Below, piece after piece: positions 25,601-33,467 of a stretch of 64,000 bases of DNA. This stretch comes from Streptomyces vietnamensis (GTDB lineage Bacteria; Actinomycetota; Actinomycetes; Streptomycetales; Streptomycetaceae), in contig NZ_CP010407.1 of assembly GCF_000830005.1 (NCBI RefSeq), positions 6,770,001 to 6,834,000 on the forward strand, read 5' to 3'. Within the stretch, counting starts at the first letter, position 1; each line of letters starts with the position of its first letter. The translations under genes were made by a program, and so were the position numbers. The notes below the pieces were generated by a model. It saw nothing but the letters and a program-made list of their open reading frames with translations, was not told where the DNA came from and made no database searches.

Positions 25601-26491
25601 GTGGAACTCACGAAAACCGCCGTGTCGCCGGCACCGGACGACGACACCCACCGGCCCAGCGAGCACGAGCTGGAGCGGCGGCGCTTCCGCCGCTCCCGCC
25701 GGCGCCGCCACACCTGGATCTCCGCCCTGTGCACCGTCCTGGCCCTGGTGGCACTGGGCGCGGGGGCGGTCGCCTCGCCGGGCTGGGAGCGGGTCCACAG
25801 CCTGTTCCTTGACGGCGCCGAGCTGCGGGCCGCGTTCCCCGAACTCCTCAAGGGCTTCTGGCTCAACATCCAGATGTTCCTCGTCGCCGAGGTGCTGATC
25901 CTCGTCCTGGGGCTGCTGATCGCCCTGGTGCGGGTGACCCGCGCGCCGGGCCTGCAGCCGCTGCGGCTCGCCGCGACCGTCTACGTGGACGTCTTCCGCG
26001 GGGTGCCGACCCTGCTGCTCGTCTTCCTCGTCGGCTTCGGCCTGCCGGCCCTGCAGCTGCAGGGCACCCCCTCCCAGCCCTGGGTGCTCGGCGTGATCGC
26101 CCTGGTCCTCTCCTACGCCGCCTACGTCGGCGAGGTGTTCCGGGCGGGACTGAACTCGGTGCACCCCGCGCAGCGCAACGCCGCCCGGGCCCTCGGGCTC
26201 AACCAGCGCCAGACGCTGCGGCACGTGGTGCTGCCGCAGGCGGTGCGCAACGTCGTCCCGCCCCTGCTCAACGACTTCATCGCGCTGCAGAAGGACACCG
26301 CGCTGGTCGCCGTCCTCGGCCCGCTGGAGGCGCTGCGCGCCGCGCAGATCAAGGCCGACTACGACTTCAACTACACCCCCTACCTGGGAGCGGCTCTCTT
26401 GTTCATCGCGGTGACCATTCCGCTGACCCGCTTCGCCGACCGGCTCCAGCGGCGGGCCGCGGAGCGCACCTGGGCGGGGGCGGTCCGATGA
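25601..26491 (+). CDS. amino-acid ABC transporter permease
   Basis: The 296-residue permease begins at GTG 25601, 11 nt after the binding-protein stop; GTG 25622 is a close alternative. After an Arg-rich cytoplasmic N-terminus come about five helices, with the HEQRGVP-type region VFRGVPTLLLVF and the EAA coupling loop (NAARALGLNQRQTLRHVVLPQA). These place it in the HisM/GlnP-type polar amino-acid group. A single permease gene implies a homodimer. The ATPase gene follows with an ATGA overlap. Confidence 0.9.
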   Translation: MELTKTAVSPAPDDDTHRPSEHELERRRFRRSRRRRHTWISALCTVLALVALGAGAVASPGWERVHSLFLDGAELRAAFPELLKGFWLNIQMFLVAEVLILVLGLLIALVRVTRAPGLQPLRLAATVYVDVFRGVPTLLLVFLVGFGLPALQLQGTPSQPWVLGVIALVLSYAAYVGEVFRAGLNSVHPAQRNAARALGLNQRQTLRHVVLPQAVRNVVPPLLNDFIALQKDTALVAVLGPLEALRAAQIKADYDFNYTPYLGAALLFIAVTIPLTRFADRLQRRAAERTWAGAVR

Positions 26492-27231
26492 GCCGGCCGC
26501 TGCTGCGCATCCGCGGACTCCGCAAGCAGTACGGCTCGCGCCCGGTGCTGCGCTCGATCGACCTGGACGTCGCCGAGCACCAGGTCGTCTGCCTCATCGG
26601 CGGCTCCGGCTCGGGCAAGTCCACCCTGCTGCGGTGCGTGGACCTGCTGGAGGTCGTCGACGACGGCACCGTGCACCTGGGCGACAGCGAACTGACCGAC
26701 CCCCGCCTGGACCCCGACGTGGCCCGCAGGCGGATCGGCATCGTCTTCCAGGCCTACAACCTGTTCCCGCACCTGAGCGTGCTGGACAACATCACGCTCG
26801 CGCCCCGCCAGGTCCACGGCGTGCCCCGCAAGCAGGCCGAGGCACGGGCCCTGGAGCTGCTGGACCGGCTCGGCCTGGCCGACAAGGCGCGCGAGCACCC
26901 CGACCGGCTCTCGGGCGGGCAGCAGCAGCGCGCCGCGATCGCCCGCGCCCTGGCCACCGAACCGGAGCTGCTGCTCTTCGACGAGATCACCTCGGCCCTC
27001 GACCCCGAGCTGGTCGGCGAGGTCCTGGACGTCGTCGCGGACCTCAAGCAGCGCGGCCTGACCATCCTGATGGCCACACACGAGATGGACTTCGCCCGGC
27101 ATGTCGCGGACCGGGTCTGTTTCCTGGAGGACGGCGTGATCGTGGAGCAGGGCACCGCGGAGCAGGTGCTGACGGCCCCGCGGGAGGCGGCCACCCGGCG
27201 CTTCCTCGCCCGCGCCCTCGACCGCTCCTAG
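26488..27231 (+). CDS. amino-acid ABC transporter ATP-binding protein
   Basis: The 247-residue ATPase has Walker A (GGSGSGKSTLLR), Q-loop (VFQAYNLFPHLS), signature (LSGGQQQRAAIARAL), Walker B (LLLFDEITSALD) and switch His (MATHEMDFA). The Walker B region carries EIT where EPT is usual. It completes a binding protein-permease-ATPase importer transcribed from the attenuator-controlled promoter at 23612. No clear terminator follows; a weak GGTTCC/GGAACC pair lies in the 91-bp gap before the next gene. Confidence 0.92.
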   Translation: MSRPLLRIRGLRKQYGSRPVLRSIDLDVAEHQVVCLIGGSGSGKSTLLRCVDLLEVVDDGTVHLGDSELTDPRLDPDVARRRIGIVFQAYNLFPHLSVLDNITLAPRQVHGVPRKQAEARALELLDRLGLADKAREHPDRLSGGQQQRAAIARALATEPELLLFDEITSALDPELVGEVLDVVADLKQRGLTILMATHEMDFARHVADRVCFLEDGVIVEQGTAEQVLTAPREAATRRFLARALDRS

Positions 27232-27322
27232 GGCCGGTTCCTCCGGATCGCCACGAGGGGCGGAACCCTCCAGACTCGACCCGGCGCTGTGCGGGACGGC
27301 GGGAGATGAGAGGGTCTTGCGG

Positions 27323-28582
27323 GTGAGCGAGACACCGACGAACACCCTGCAATACCGTGTCGACGGGCGCGAGGACGCCCCGGTCCTGGTCCTGGGACCG
27401 TCCCTCGGTACGACCTTCCACATGTGGGACCGGCAGATACCGGAGCTCACCCGTGACCGGAGGGTCGTCCGCTTCGACCTCCCGGGGCACGGGGGCGCGC
27501 CCGCGGAGCCCTTCAGCTCCGTGGCCGAGCTCGGCGACCGGCTCCTCGCCACGCTCGACGCGCTCGGCGTCCAGCGCTTCGGCTACGCCGGCTGCTCCCT
27601 CGGCGGAGCCGTCGGCCTCGACCTCGTCCTCCGCGCGCCGCACCGGGTCGCCTCCCTCGCCCTGGTCGCCACCTCGCCCCGGTTCGGCACCGCCGACGAG
27701 TTCCGCCAGCGGGGCGTCATCGTCCGCACCAACGGCCTGGAGCCGATGGCCCGCACCGCCCCCGAGCAGTGGTTCACGCCGCTCTTCGCCGGCGCGCAGC
27801 CCGCCATCGTCGACTGGGCCGTCCAGATGGTCCGTACGACCGACCCCGCCTGCTACATCGCCGCCTGCGAGGCCCTCGCCGTCTTCGACGTCCGCGAGGC
27901 CCTCGGCAGCATCGGCATCCCCGCCCTCGTCCTCGTCGGCTCCGAGGACCGGGTCACCGGCCCCGCCGAGGCCCGCACCCTGGTCGCCGGCATCGCCGAC
28001 GCCCGGCTCGCCGTCGTCCCCGGCGCCTCGCACCTCGCCCCCGTCGAGCAGCCCGCCGCCGTCACCGACCTGCTCACCGAGCACTTCTCCGGCATCGCCC
28101 CGGAGGCGAGCGGCACCCTGGCCGTGCCGCCGCCGCCCGTGCCGCCCGTTCCCGCCGCCGAGCCCGCCCCGGCCGCCCCGGAGGCCGAGCCCGCCGAGAC
28201 CGGCCGGCCCGACCCGTACGAGAAGGGGCTCGGGCTGCGCCGCGAGGTCCTCGGCGACGCCCATGTCGACCAGGCCCTCGCCGACGACCCCGACGGGGCC
28301 TTCCAGGAGCTCGTCACCCGCTACGCCTGGGGCGAGGTCTGGAGCCGCGAGGGCCTCGACCGGCGCACCCGCAGCGTCGTCACCCTCACCGCCCTCATCT
28401 CCGGCGGCCACCGGGAGGCCCTCGCCGACCACACCCGCGCCGCCCTCCGCAACGGCCTGTCGCCCGAGGAGCTCCGCGAGATCGTCCTCCACGCGGGCGT
28501 GTACTGCGGCCTCCCGGCCGCCGAGACGGCGCTGCGGGTGATCACCCGCGTCGTCACGGAGGAGACGACGCCCCCGGCGTAG
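27323..28582 (+). CDS. pcaL: PcaL: fused 3-oxoadipate enol-lactonase / carboxymuconolactone decarboxylase
   Basis: The 419-residue bifunctional enzyme joins PcaD and PcaC of the protocatechuate branch of the beta-ketoadipate pathway. Residues 1-255 are an alpha/beta hydrolase with nucleophile Ser in AGCSLGGAVG, Asp in GSEDRVTGP and His in ASHLAPVEQP. A Pro/Ala linker (about 265-295) leads to the carboxymuconolactone decarboxylase domain (about 297-415) with RSVVTLTALISGGHREAL and LREIVLHAGVYCGLPAA. GTG 27323 is chosen because GAGAGGG lies 8 nt before it; the TTG at 27317 is too close. Other pca genes, usually linked, are absent here, so the gene stands alone. Confidence 0.92.
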   Translation: MSETPTNTLQYRVDGREDAPVLVLGPSLGTTFHMWDRQIPELTRDRRVVRFDLPGHGGAPAEPFSSVAELGDRLLATLDALGVQRFGYAGCSLGGAVGLDLVLRAPHRVASLALVATSPRFGTADEFRQRGVIVRTNGLEPMARTAPEQWFTPLFAGAQPAIVDWAVQMVRTTDPACYIAACEALAVFDVREALGSIGIPALVLVGSEDRVTGPAEARTLVAGIADARLAVVPGASHLAPVEQPAAVTDLLTEHFSGIAPEASGTLAVPPPPVPPVPAAEPAPAAPEAEPAETGRPDPYEKGLGLRREVLGDAHVDQALADDPDGAFQELVTRYAWGEVWSREGLDRRTRSVVTLTALISGGHREALADHTRAALRNGLSPEELREIVLHAGVYCGLPAAETALRVITRVVTEETTPPA

Positions 28583-28591
28583 CCTGGGCCC

Positions 28592-29224
28592 GTGAAGCTG
28601 ACGAAGAAGTCCCATGCCTGCGTGCGGCTCGAGAAGGACGGCCGCACGCTCGTCCTCGACCCCGGCATGTTCACCGAGGAGGACGCCGTCCTCGGAGCCG
28701 ACGCGCTGCTCGTCACCCACGAGCACGCCGACCACTTCGACGAGACCAGGCTGCGGGCCGCCCTGGACGCCAACCCGGCCGCCGAGATCTGGACGCTGCG
28801 CAGCGTCGCCGACCGGCTCTCGGCGGCCTTCCCGGGGCGGGTGCACACCGTCGGGCACGGCGACGCCTTCACGGCGGCCGGCTTCGACGTCCAGGTCCAC
28901 GGCGAGCTGCACGCGGTGATCCACCCGGACATCCCGCGCATCACCAACGTGGGCTACCTCGTCGACGGCGCCGTCTTCCACCCCGGCGACGCGCTCACCG
29001 TGCCCGACCACCCCGTCGACACGCTGCTGCTGCCCGTCATGGCCCCCTGGAACAAGATCTCCGAGGTCATCGACTACGTGCGCGAGATCAAGCCGCGCCG
29101 GGCGTACGACATTCACGACGCCCTGCTCACCGACCTCGCCCGGCCCATCTACGACCGCCAGATCGGCGAGCTCGGCGGCACCGACCACCGGCGGCTGTCC
29201 TCCGGCACCTCCGCCGAGGTGTGA
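28592..29224 (+). CDS. metallo-beta-lactamase-fold hydrolase (UlaG-like)
   Basis: The 210-residue protein shows the metal-binding motif VTHEHADHFDE near residue 47, a second histidine region (GELHAVIHPD) and HPGDALTVPD with conserved His/Asp. The short form without helical insertion matches UlaG/L-ascorbate-6-phosphate lactonase-like MBL proteins of unknown substrate common in Streptomyces. The GTG start is 10 nt after the pcaL stop, implying co-transcription, but the metabolic link is not evident. Confidence 0.87.
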   Translation: MKLTKKSHACVRLEKDGRTLVLDPGMFTEEDAVLGADALLVTHEHADHFDETRLRAALDANPAAEIWTLRSVADRLSAAFPGRVHTVGHGDAFTAAGFDVQVHGELHAVIHPDIPRITNVGYLVDGAVFHPGDALTVPDHPVDTLLLPVMAPWNKISEVIDYVREIKPRRAYDIHDALLTDLARPIYDRQIGELGGTDHRRLSSGTSAEV

Positions 29225-29263
29225 TCGCGCCGACTGTCACACCCCGCCAGTAGGCTTGCGCAC

Positions 29264-30043
29264 ATGCGCATCGCCACCTGGAACGTCAATTCGATCACCG
29301 CCCGGCTGCCCCGGCTCCTGGCCTGGCTGGAGAGCAGCGGCACCGACGTGCTGTGCATCCAGGAGACCAAGTGCGCCGCCGAGCAGTTCCCCGTCGAGGA
29401 GCTGCGCGCCCTGGGCTACGAGTCGGCGGTCAACGCCACCGGGCGGTGGAACGGCGTGGCGCTGATCTCCCGCGTCGGCCTCGCCGACGTGGTCACCGGC
29501 CTGCCCGGCGGCCCGGAGTACGACGGGGCGGAGGAGCCCCGGGCGGTCTCCGCGACCTGCGGCCCGGTCCGCGTCTGGTCGGTGTACGTGCCGAACGGCC
29601 GCGAGGTGGCCCACGAGCACTACGCGTACAAGCTGCGCTGGCTCGAGGCGCTCAAGGCGGCCGTCGCCCAGGACGCGGCGGGGGAGCGCCCCTTCGCGGT
29701 CCTCGGCGACTACAACATCGCCCCGACCGACGCGGACGTCTGGGACATCGCCGTGTTCGAGGGCGCCACGCACGTGACGGAGCCGGAGCGGGCCGCGCTC
29801 GCCGGGCTCCGCGAGGCCGGCCTCGCGGACGTGGTCCCGCGCCCCCTCAAGTACGACCACCCGTTCACGTACTGGGACTACCGCGCGCTCGGCTTCCCGA
29901 AGAACAAGGGCATGCGCATCGACCTCGTCTACGGCAACAAGCCCTTCGCCGAGGCGGTCTCCGACAGCTATGTGGACCGCGAGGAGCGCAAGGGCAAGGG
30001 CGCCTCGGACCACGCGCCCGTCGTCGTCGACCTCGACCTCTGA
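29264..30043 (+). CDS. xth: exodeoxyribonuclease III
   Basis: The 259-residue enzyme of the AP endonuclease/exonuclease III family acts in base-excision repair on abasic sites and 3' blocked ends. Conserved motifs are ATWNVNSITARLPRL at the start, the metal-binding Glu in CIQETK, the catalytic YVPNGREV and DYNIAPTDADVWD, the GMRIDLVYG loop and the terminal SDHAPVVVDLDL with the catalytic Asp-His. The product is close to the usual family length. Confidence 0.95.
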   Translation: MRIATWNVNSITARLPRLLAWLESSGTDVLCIQETKCAAEQFPVEELRALGYESAVNATGRWNGVALISRVGLADVVTGLPGGPEYDGAEEPRAVSATCGPVRVWSVYVPNGREVAHEHYAYKLRWLEALKAAVAQDAAGERPFAVLGDYNIAPTDADVWDIAVFEGATHVTEPERAALAGLREAGLADVVPRPLKYDHPFTYWDYRALGFPKNKGMRIDLVYGNKPFAEAVSDSYVDREERKGKGASDHAPVVVDLDL

Positions 30044-30110
30044 CGCCGGGTCACGAAGATCACCGCGCGCCGGGTGGTCGACCGCCAGGTGTCGGTGCGA
30101 CGCTGTTCGG

Positions 30111-30554
30111 ATGAACATTCCCTTTCTGGACAGCTGGCGCAAGCGGCATGAGTCCGAGCCCGCGGACTCCCCCCTGGCCGCGGCCTTCGACCGCGACCCG
30201 GAGGGGGTGGCCGAGCTCCTCTCCGAGTGCGAGCTGCTGCGTTCCCGTGTCGAGGAGGCCGGGGTGGCCCTGGACGACACCCCGCGCTCCCTCCAGGAGC
30301 TCGACCAGCTGTCGCCCCGCTGGCGAAACGATCCGGAAGAGCTGCCCTGGTTCGGCAACGACGCCGGGCTCTACCTCGGCACCGTGATCGTCCGGAACGT
30401 GCCGGGCGCCCGGTGGCAGGTGTGGCCCGGCGGCGGACCCGTGGTGCGGCTCGCCTCCGGCCGGGAGATCCAGGTCGTCGAGGCCGGTCTCGACTGGGCG
30501 ATGACGGGCGCGCCGCAGCTCTCCCAGGTGTACGCGGAGGCCTCCGAGCACTGA
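30111..30554 (+). CDS. DUF6278-like conserved Streptomyces protein
   Basis: The 147-residue acidic cytoplasmic protein begins MNIPFLDSWRKRHESE and contains a central EELPWFGNDAGLYLGTVI and a strand-rich end (ARWQVWPGGGPVVRLASGRE). I believe it belongs to DUF6278, a function-unknown family of the genus, but this is from memory of the N-terminus only. No transmembrane or catalytic motif is visible. It lies between exonuclease III and the degraded glutamate-importer operon. Confidence 0.7.
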   Translation: MNIPFLDSWRKRHESEPADSPLAAAFDRDPEGVAELLSECELLRSRVEEAGVALDDTPRSLQELDQLSPRWRNDPEELPWFGNDAGLYLGTVIVRNVPGARWQVWPGGGPVVRLASGREIQVVEAGLDWAMTGAPQLSQVYAEASEH

Positions 30555-30703
30555 GACCGCGCCCGCCCCACAGCGCACCCGCGCCACCCTCTCGCAGTAA
30601 ATACGGCTTATTCCCGTTTCATGCGTGTCGGGCGTGAAGTCCTTTTTCTCCTGGATAGTTTGCGCTGACCGCGACACCGCTGAGAAATGGGGCAGGGCAG
30701 CGC

Positions 30704-31213
30704 ATGGCCGTCGTCGATCCGCTGATCGAACTGCGTGGCGTCAACAAGCACTACGGCACGCTGCACGTCCTCCAGTCCATCGACCTCACCGTCGGACGCG
30801 GGGAGGTGGTCGTGGTCATCGGCCCCTCCGGGTCCGGCAAGTCCACCCTCTGCCGCGCGATGAACCGGCTGGAGGGCGTCGAGTCGGGCGAGACCGTCAT
30901 CGACGGCCGGCCCCTGCCCGAGGAGGGCAAGGCGCTCGCCCGGCTGCGCGCCGACGTCGGCATGGTCTTCCAGTCCTTCAACCTCTTCGCGCACAAGACC
31001 GTCCTCGCGAACGTCTCCCTCGCACAGATCAAGGTCCGCAAGCGCAAGAAGGAGGAGGCCGACCGGCGTTCGCGCGAACTCCTCGAACGGGTCGGACTCG
31101 CCGCACACGCCGACAAGTACCCGGCCCAGCTCTCCGGCGGCCAGCAACAGCGCGTGGCCATCGCCCGCGCCCTCGCCATGGACCCCAAGGCCCTCCTCCA
31201 CCCGGCCAACTGA
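30704..31213 (+). pseudogene. gluA: truncated glutamate ABC transporter ATPase (gluA remnant)
   Basis: The 169-residue product has an intact start (MAVVDPLIELRGVNKHYGTL), Walker A (GPSGSGKSTLC), Q-loop (VFQSFNLFAHK) and signature (LSGGQQQRVAIARAL), then breaks off right after AMDPKALL, where Walker B (LFDEPTSALD) should begin, and ends HPAN-stop. About 75-80 residues, including Walker B, D-loop and switch His, are missing, so ATP hydrolysis is impossible. The next gene in intact operons, the binding protein gluB, is absent; the stop probably derives from its last codons (inference). The neighbouring permease is also incomplete. Confidence 0.85.
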
Positions 31214-31230
31214 GGACTCCCACCGCTGAC

Positions 31231-31761
31231 ATGGACGTACTGACAGACAACTTCTCCCTCTACTGGGAGGGGTTCCTCGGCACCGTCGAACTCACCGTCT
31301 ACGCCTCGGCCCTCGCCCTCGGCTGCTACACCTCCGCCTTCATCTGCGAGGCACTGCGCTCCGGCATCAACACCGTCCCGCGCGGCCAGGGCGAGGCCGC
31401 CTACGCGCTCGGCATGCGCAAGACCCAGGTGATGACGTACGTCCTGGTGCCGCAGGCCGTCCGCGCGATGCTGCCCGCCATCATCAGCCAGCTCGTGGTC
31501 GCCCTCAAGGACACCTCGCTCGGCTTCCTCATCACCTACGAGGAGTTCCTGCACGCCGGCAAGCTGATCGCGTCCAACCTCGACTACGACCTGCCGTTCA
31601 TCCCCGTCGTACTCGTCATCTCACCCGTCTACATCGGAATGTGCATGCTGCTCTCCTGGTTCGCCACCTGGGTGGCCCGCAAGGAGCGCCGCAGCCCGAA
31701 GACGAAAGCCGTGGAGGTCGCCCCTGCCGAACCGCAGACGCTGCTGCCGGGACAGCAGTAG
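31231..31761 (+). pseudogene. shortened, apparently chimeric glutamate permease (gluC/gluD remnant)
   Basis: The 176-residue frame begins like GluC (MDVLTDNFSLYWEGFLGTVE), but after TVYASALAL it jumps to the middle of a permease (GCYTSAFICEALRSGIN), losing about 60-80 residues of helices and periplasmic loop. Its C-terminal part (AYALGMRKTQVMTYVLVPQA through GMCMLLSWFATWVARKE) resembles GluD rather than GluC. It therefore looks like gluC and gluD fused by deletion, with the EAA loop kept but too few helices to form a channel. An assembly collapse over repeated sequence cannot be excluded. A hairpin at 31761-31777 follows. Confidence 0.75.
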
Positions 31762-31777
31762 GAGGCGTCACGCCTCC
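31761..31777. terminator. hairpin between convergent permease remnant and hydrolase
   Basis: GGAGGCG-TCA-CGCCTCC is a 7-bp perfect stem that begins at the last base of the permease stop and lies 32 bp before the stop of the convergent hydrolase. Likely a terminator for both. Confidence 0.55.
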
Positions 31778-31808
31778 CCGGCCACACCCGCCCGGCAGCA
31801 GCCGGTGA

Positions 31809-33356
31809 TCACTCCGCCCGCAGCGGGACCGACACGTACGAGGGGTCGGCCGTGGGGGAGGAGAAGGTCAGCTGCGCGCCGGTCGGGTTGTGCTCGATGT
31901 AGAGCGGGTCGACGGTGTCGACGACCAGCGCGAGCCGGTGCCCGGCCGGGACGTCGTACGCCGTCGAGAAGAGCTCCAGATCGACGCCGAACGGCTGTCC
32001 CGGAGTCCGGTCGTGGAAGGTGTACGGGGCGTTGCTCACGAGCTTCCCGAGACCGAGCGGGCCCACGTCGTAGAGGTACGCGACGAGGGTGCCGCTCTCC
32101 TCGGTGGAGCTGACCGTGGTGTGCACCTTCACCGTGCCGCGCACCCGCTGCGGGGCGTCGTACCGCTCCGACTGCCAGACGCCGGCGAAGGCGCGGGGGA
32201 GGAGGGGGATCGAGGCGACGGGCGGGGCCTGGAAGAACTGGTCCAGGAGGTTGGAGAGCATGACGACCCCGCCGTTCGCGCCGGAGTCGACGTTCGCCCA
32301 GATCCGCTGCGTACCGCCGAGGTCGAACTTCAGCCGGTTCGCGTCGAGGGACTTCCAGTCGGGGTAGCCCTCGTAGCCGGCGTCGGACCGCGGCTTGAGC
32401 CGGACGGGCTGCTCGCGGTCGATGCCGTTGTCGGCGCCCTTGAGGTAGTGGTCGAACCAGCGGTGGGCGCTGGTCCAGGTGTCGTTGGGCAGACCGAGGA
32501 GGCCGGTGGCCTCGGCGGTGGCGTGGTCGCCCGGACGGAACTCCAGGCGCTTGGGGCCGGTGAGCTTCTCGTAGAAGCTCGCGTACTGGTTGGGCGGGAA
32601 GATGGTGTCGCCCCAGGCGTTGCCGAGCATGATCGCGGCGCCGTTGGCGTTGATCCGGTCGAGCTGCTCGACGGCGGAGCGCTTGCGGCCCCAGGCGATC
32701 ATGTCCTCCTCCTTGGCCAGGTTGGAGGAGAGGAAGTCGCCCAGGATCTGCTTGAGTTCGGGCCCCGGGCGGCCGGTGAGGTAGCCGGCGCCGCCGAGCA
32801 GGGCGGCGGCCTGGAGGTGCTGGGTGCGGCCGCTGTAGATGGACTCGATGAGGTCGGCCCAGCCGCTGAGCGCCGCGACGGCCTTGATCCGGGGGTCGTT
32901 CGCGGCGGCGAGCAGGCTGATCCCGGCGCCGTACGAGACGCCCGCCATGCCCACGTGGTCGGGGTCGGACGGGGTGTTGGCCAGGGCCCAGTCGATCACC
33001 TTGGAGGCGTCGGCGATGTCCTTCGGGCCCGCGGTCTCGATCTCGCCGCCGGACTGCCAGAAGCCGCGCGAGTTGTAACTCACCACGACGTAACCGGAGT
33101 CGGCCAGCTTCTGGGCCTGGGCGAGGTACTCGACCTGGGGCACGGCCCAGCTGGTGGGCAGCACGATGACGGGGTAGCGGGCGGCGGAGTCGCCTCCGGC
33201 GGGGGTGACGACGTTCGCCTTGAGGACGGTGCCGCCGTCCCCGGCGATGTCGACGAAGCGGATGGAGGTGTCGGCGGCCTGGGCGGTGGGCGCGAGCCCG
33301 AGGGCCGTCCCGGCCACGAGAGCGGCCGAGACGGCGAGGGCCAGGGATGTGCGCAC
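31809..33356 (-). CDS. secreted CocE/NonD (S15 X-Pro dipeptidyl-peptidase-like) hydrolase
   Basis: The 515-residue protein has a signal peptide (about residues 1-27, ending APTAQAAD) and an alpha/beta hydrolase domain with the oxyanion region LPTSWAVPQVEYL, nucleophile Ser in GVSYGAG near residue 146 and acid/His further on (NAWGDTIFPP, FRPGDHATAEATG). The C-terminal jelly-roll (about 370-515) is the X-Pro dipeptidyl-peptidase C-terminal domain. Family members cleave peptides or esters, including cocaine-esterase-like activities; the substrate is unknown. GTG 33356 follows GAGGAG. A cluster of GGTAAC repeats sits in its promoter region. Confidence 0.88.
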   Translation of the reverse strand: MRTSLALAVSAALVAGTALGLAPTAQAADTSIRFVDIAGDGGTVLKANVVTPAGGDSAARYPVIVLPTSWAVPQVEYLAQAQKLADSGYVVVSYNSRGFWQSGGEIETAGPKDIADASKVIDWALANTPSDPDHVGMAGVSYGAGISLLAAANDPRIKAVAALSGWADLIESIYSGRTQHLQAAALLGGAGYLTGRPGPELKQILGDFLSSNLAKEEDMIAWGRKRSAVEQLDRINANGAAIMLGNAWGDTIFPPNQYASFYEKLTGPKRLEFRPGDHATAEATGLLGLPNDTWTSAHRWFDHYLKGADNGIDREQPVRLKPRSDAGYEGYPDWKSLDANRLKFDLGGTQRIWANVDSGANGGVVMLSNLLDQFFQAPPVASIPLLPRAFAGVWQSERYDAPQRVRGTVKVHTTVSSTEESGTLVAYLYDVGPLGLGKLVSNAPYTFHDRTPGQPFGVDLELFSTAYDVPAGHRLALVVDTVDPLYIEHNPTGAQLTFSSPTADPSYVSVPLRAE

Positions 33357-33412
33357 GGGGCACTCCTCACTGGGGGCACTGTTGGGGGGCAGTGAAGTGA
33401 AAGTGACCCGAC

Positions 33413-33467
33413 GGTAACCGGGGTGCTTTACCCATGGTAACTGGTCGGTAAGTTACGTGCGGGTAAC
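33413..33467. promoter_or_regulatory. cluster of GGTAAC repeats upstream of S15 hydrolase
   Basis: GGTAAC occurs at 33413, 33436 and 33462, with GGTAAG at 33447. TTACC-CAT-GGTAA (33428-33440) is a perfect inverted repeat and GTAAC/GTTAC pairs at 33437-33441 and 33452-33456. These spaced, partly inverted hexamers look like a multi-site operator controlling the leftward hydrolase gene. The last repeats overlap the end of the neighbouring leftward gene. Confidence 0.5.

Noticed and set aside
30621..30668. Possible 15-codon leader peptide (MRVGREVLFLLDSLR) before the gluA remnant
   Set aside because: No run of one amino acid, no terminator or antiterminator downstream; nothing links it to glutamate regulation.
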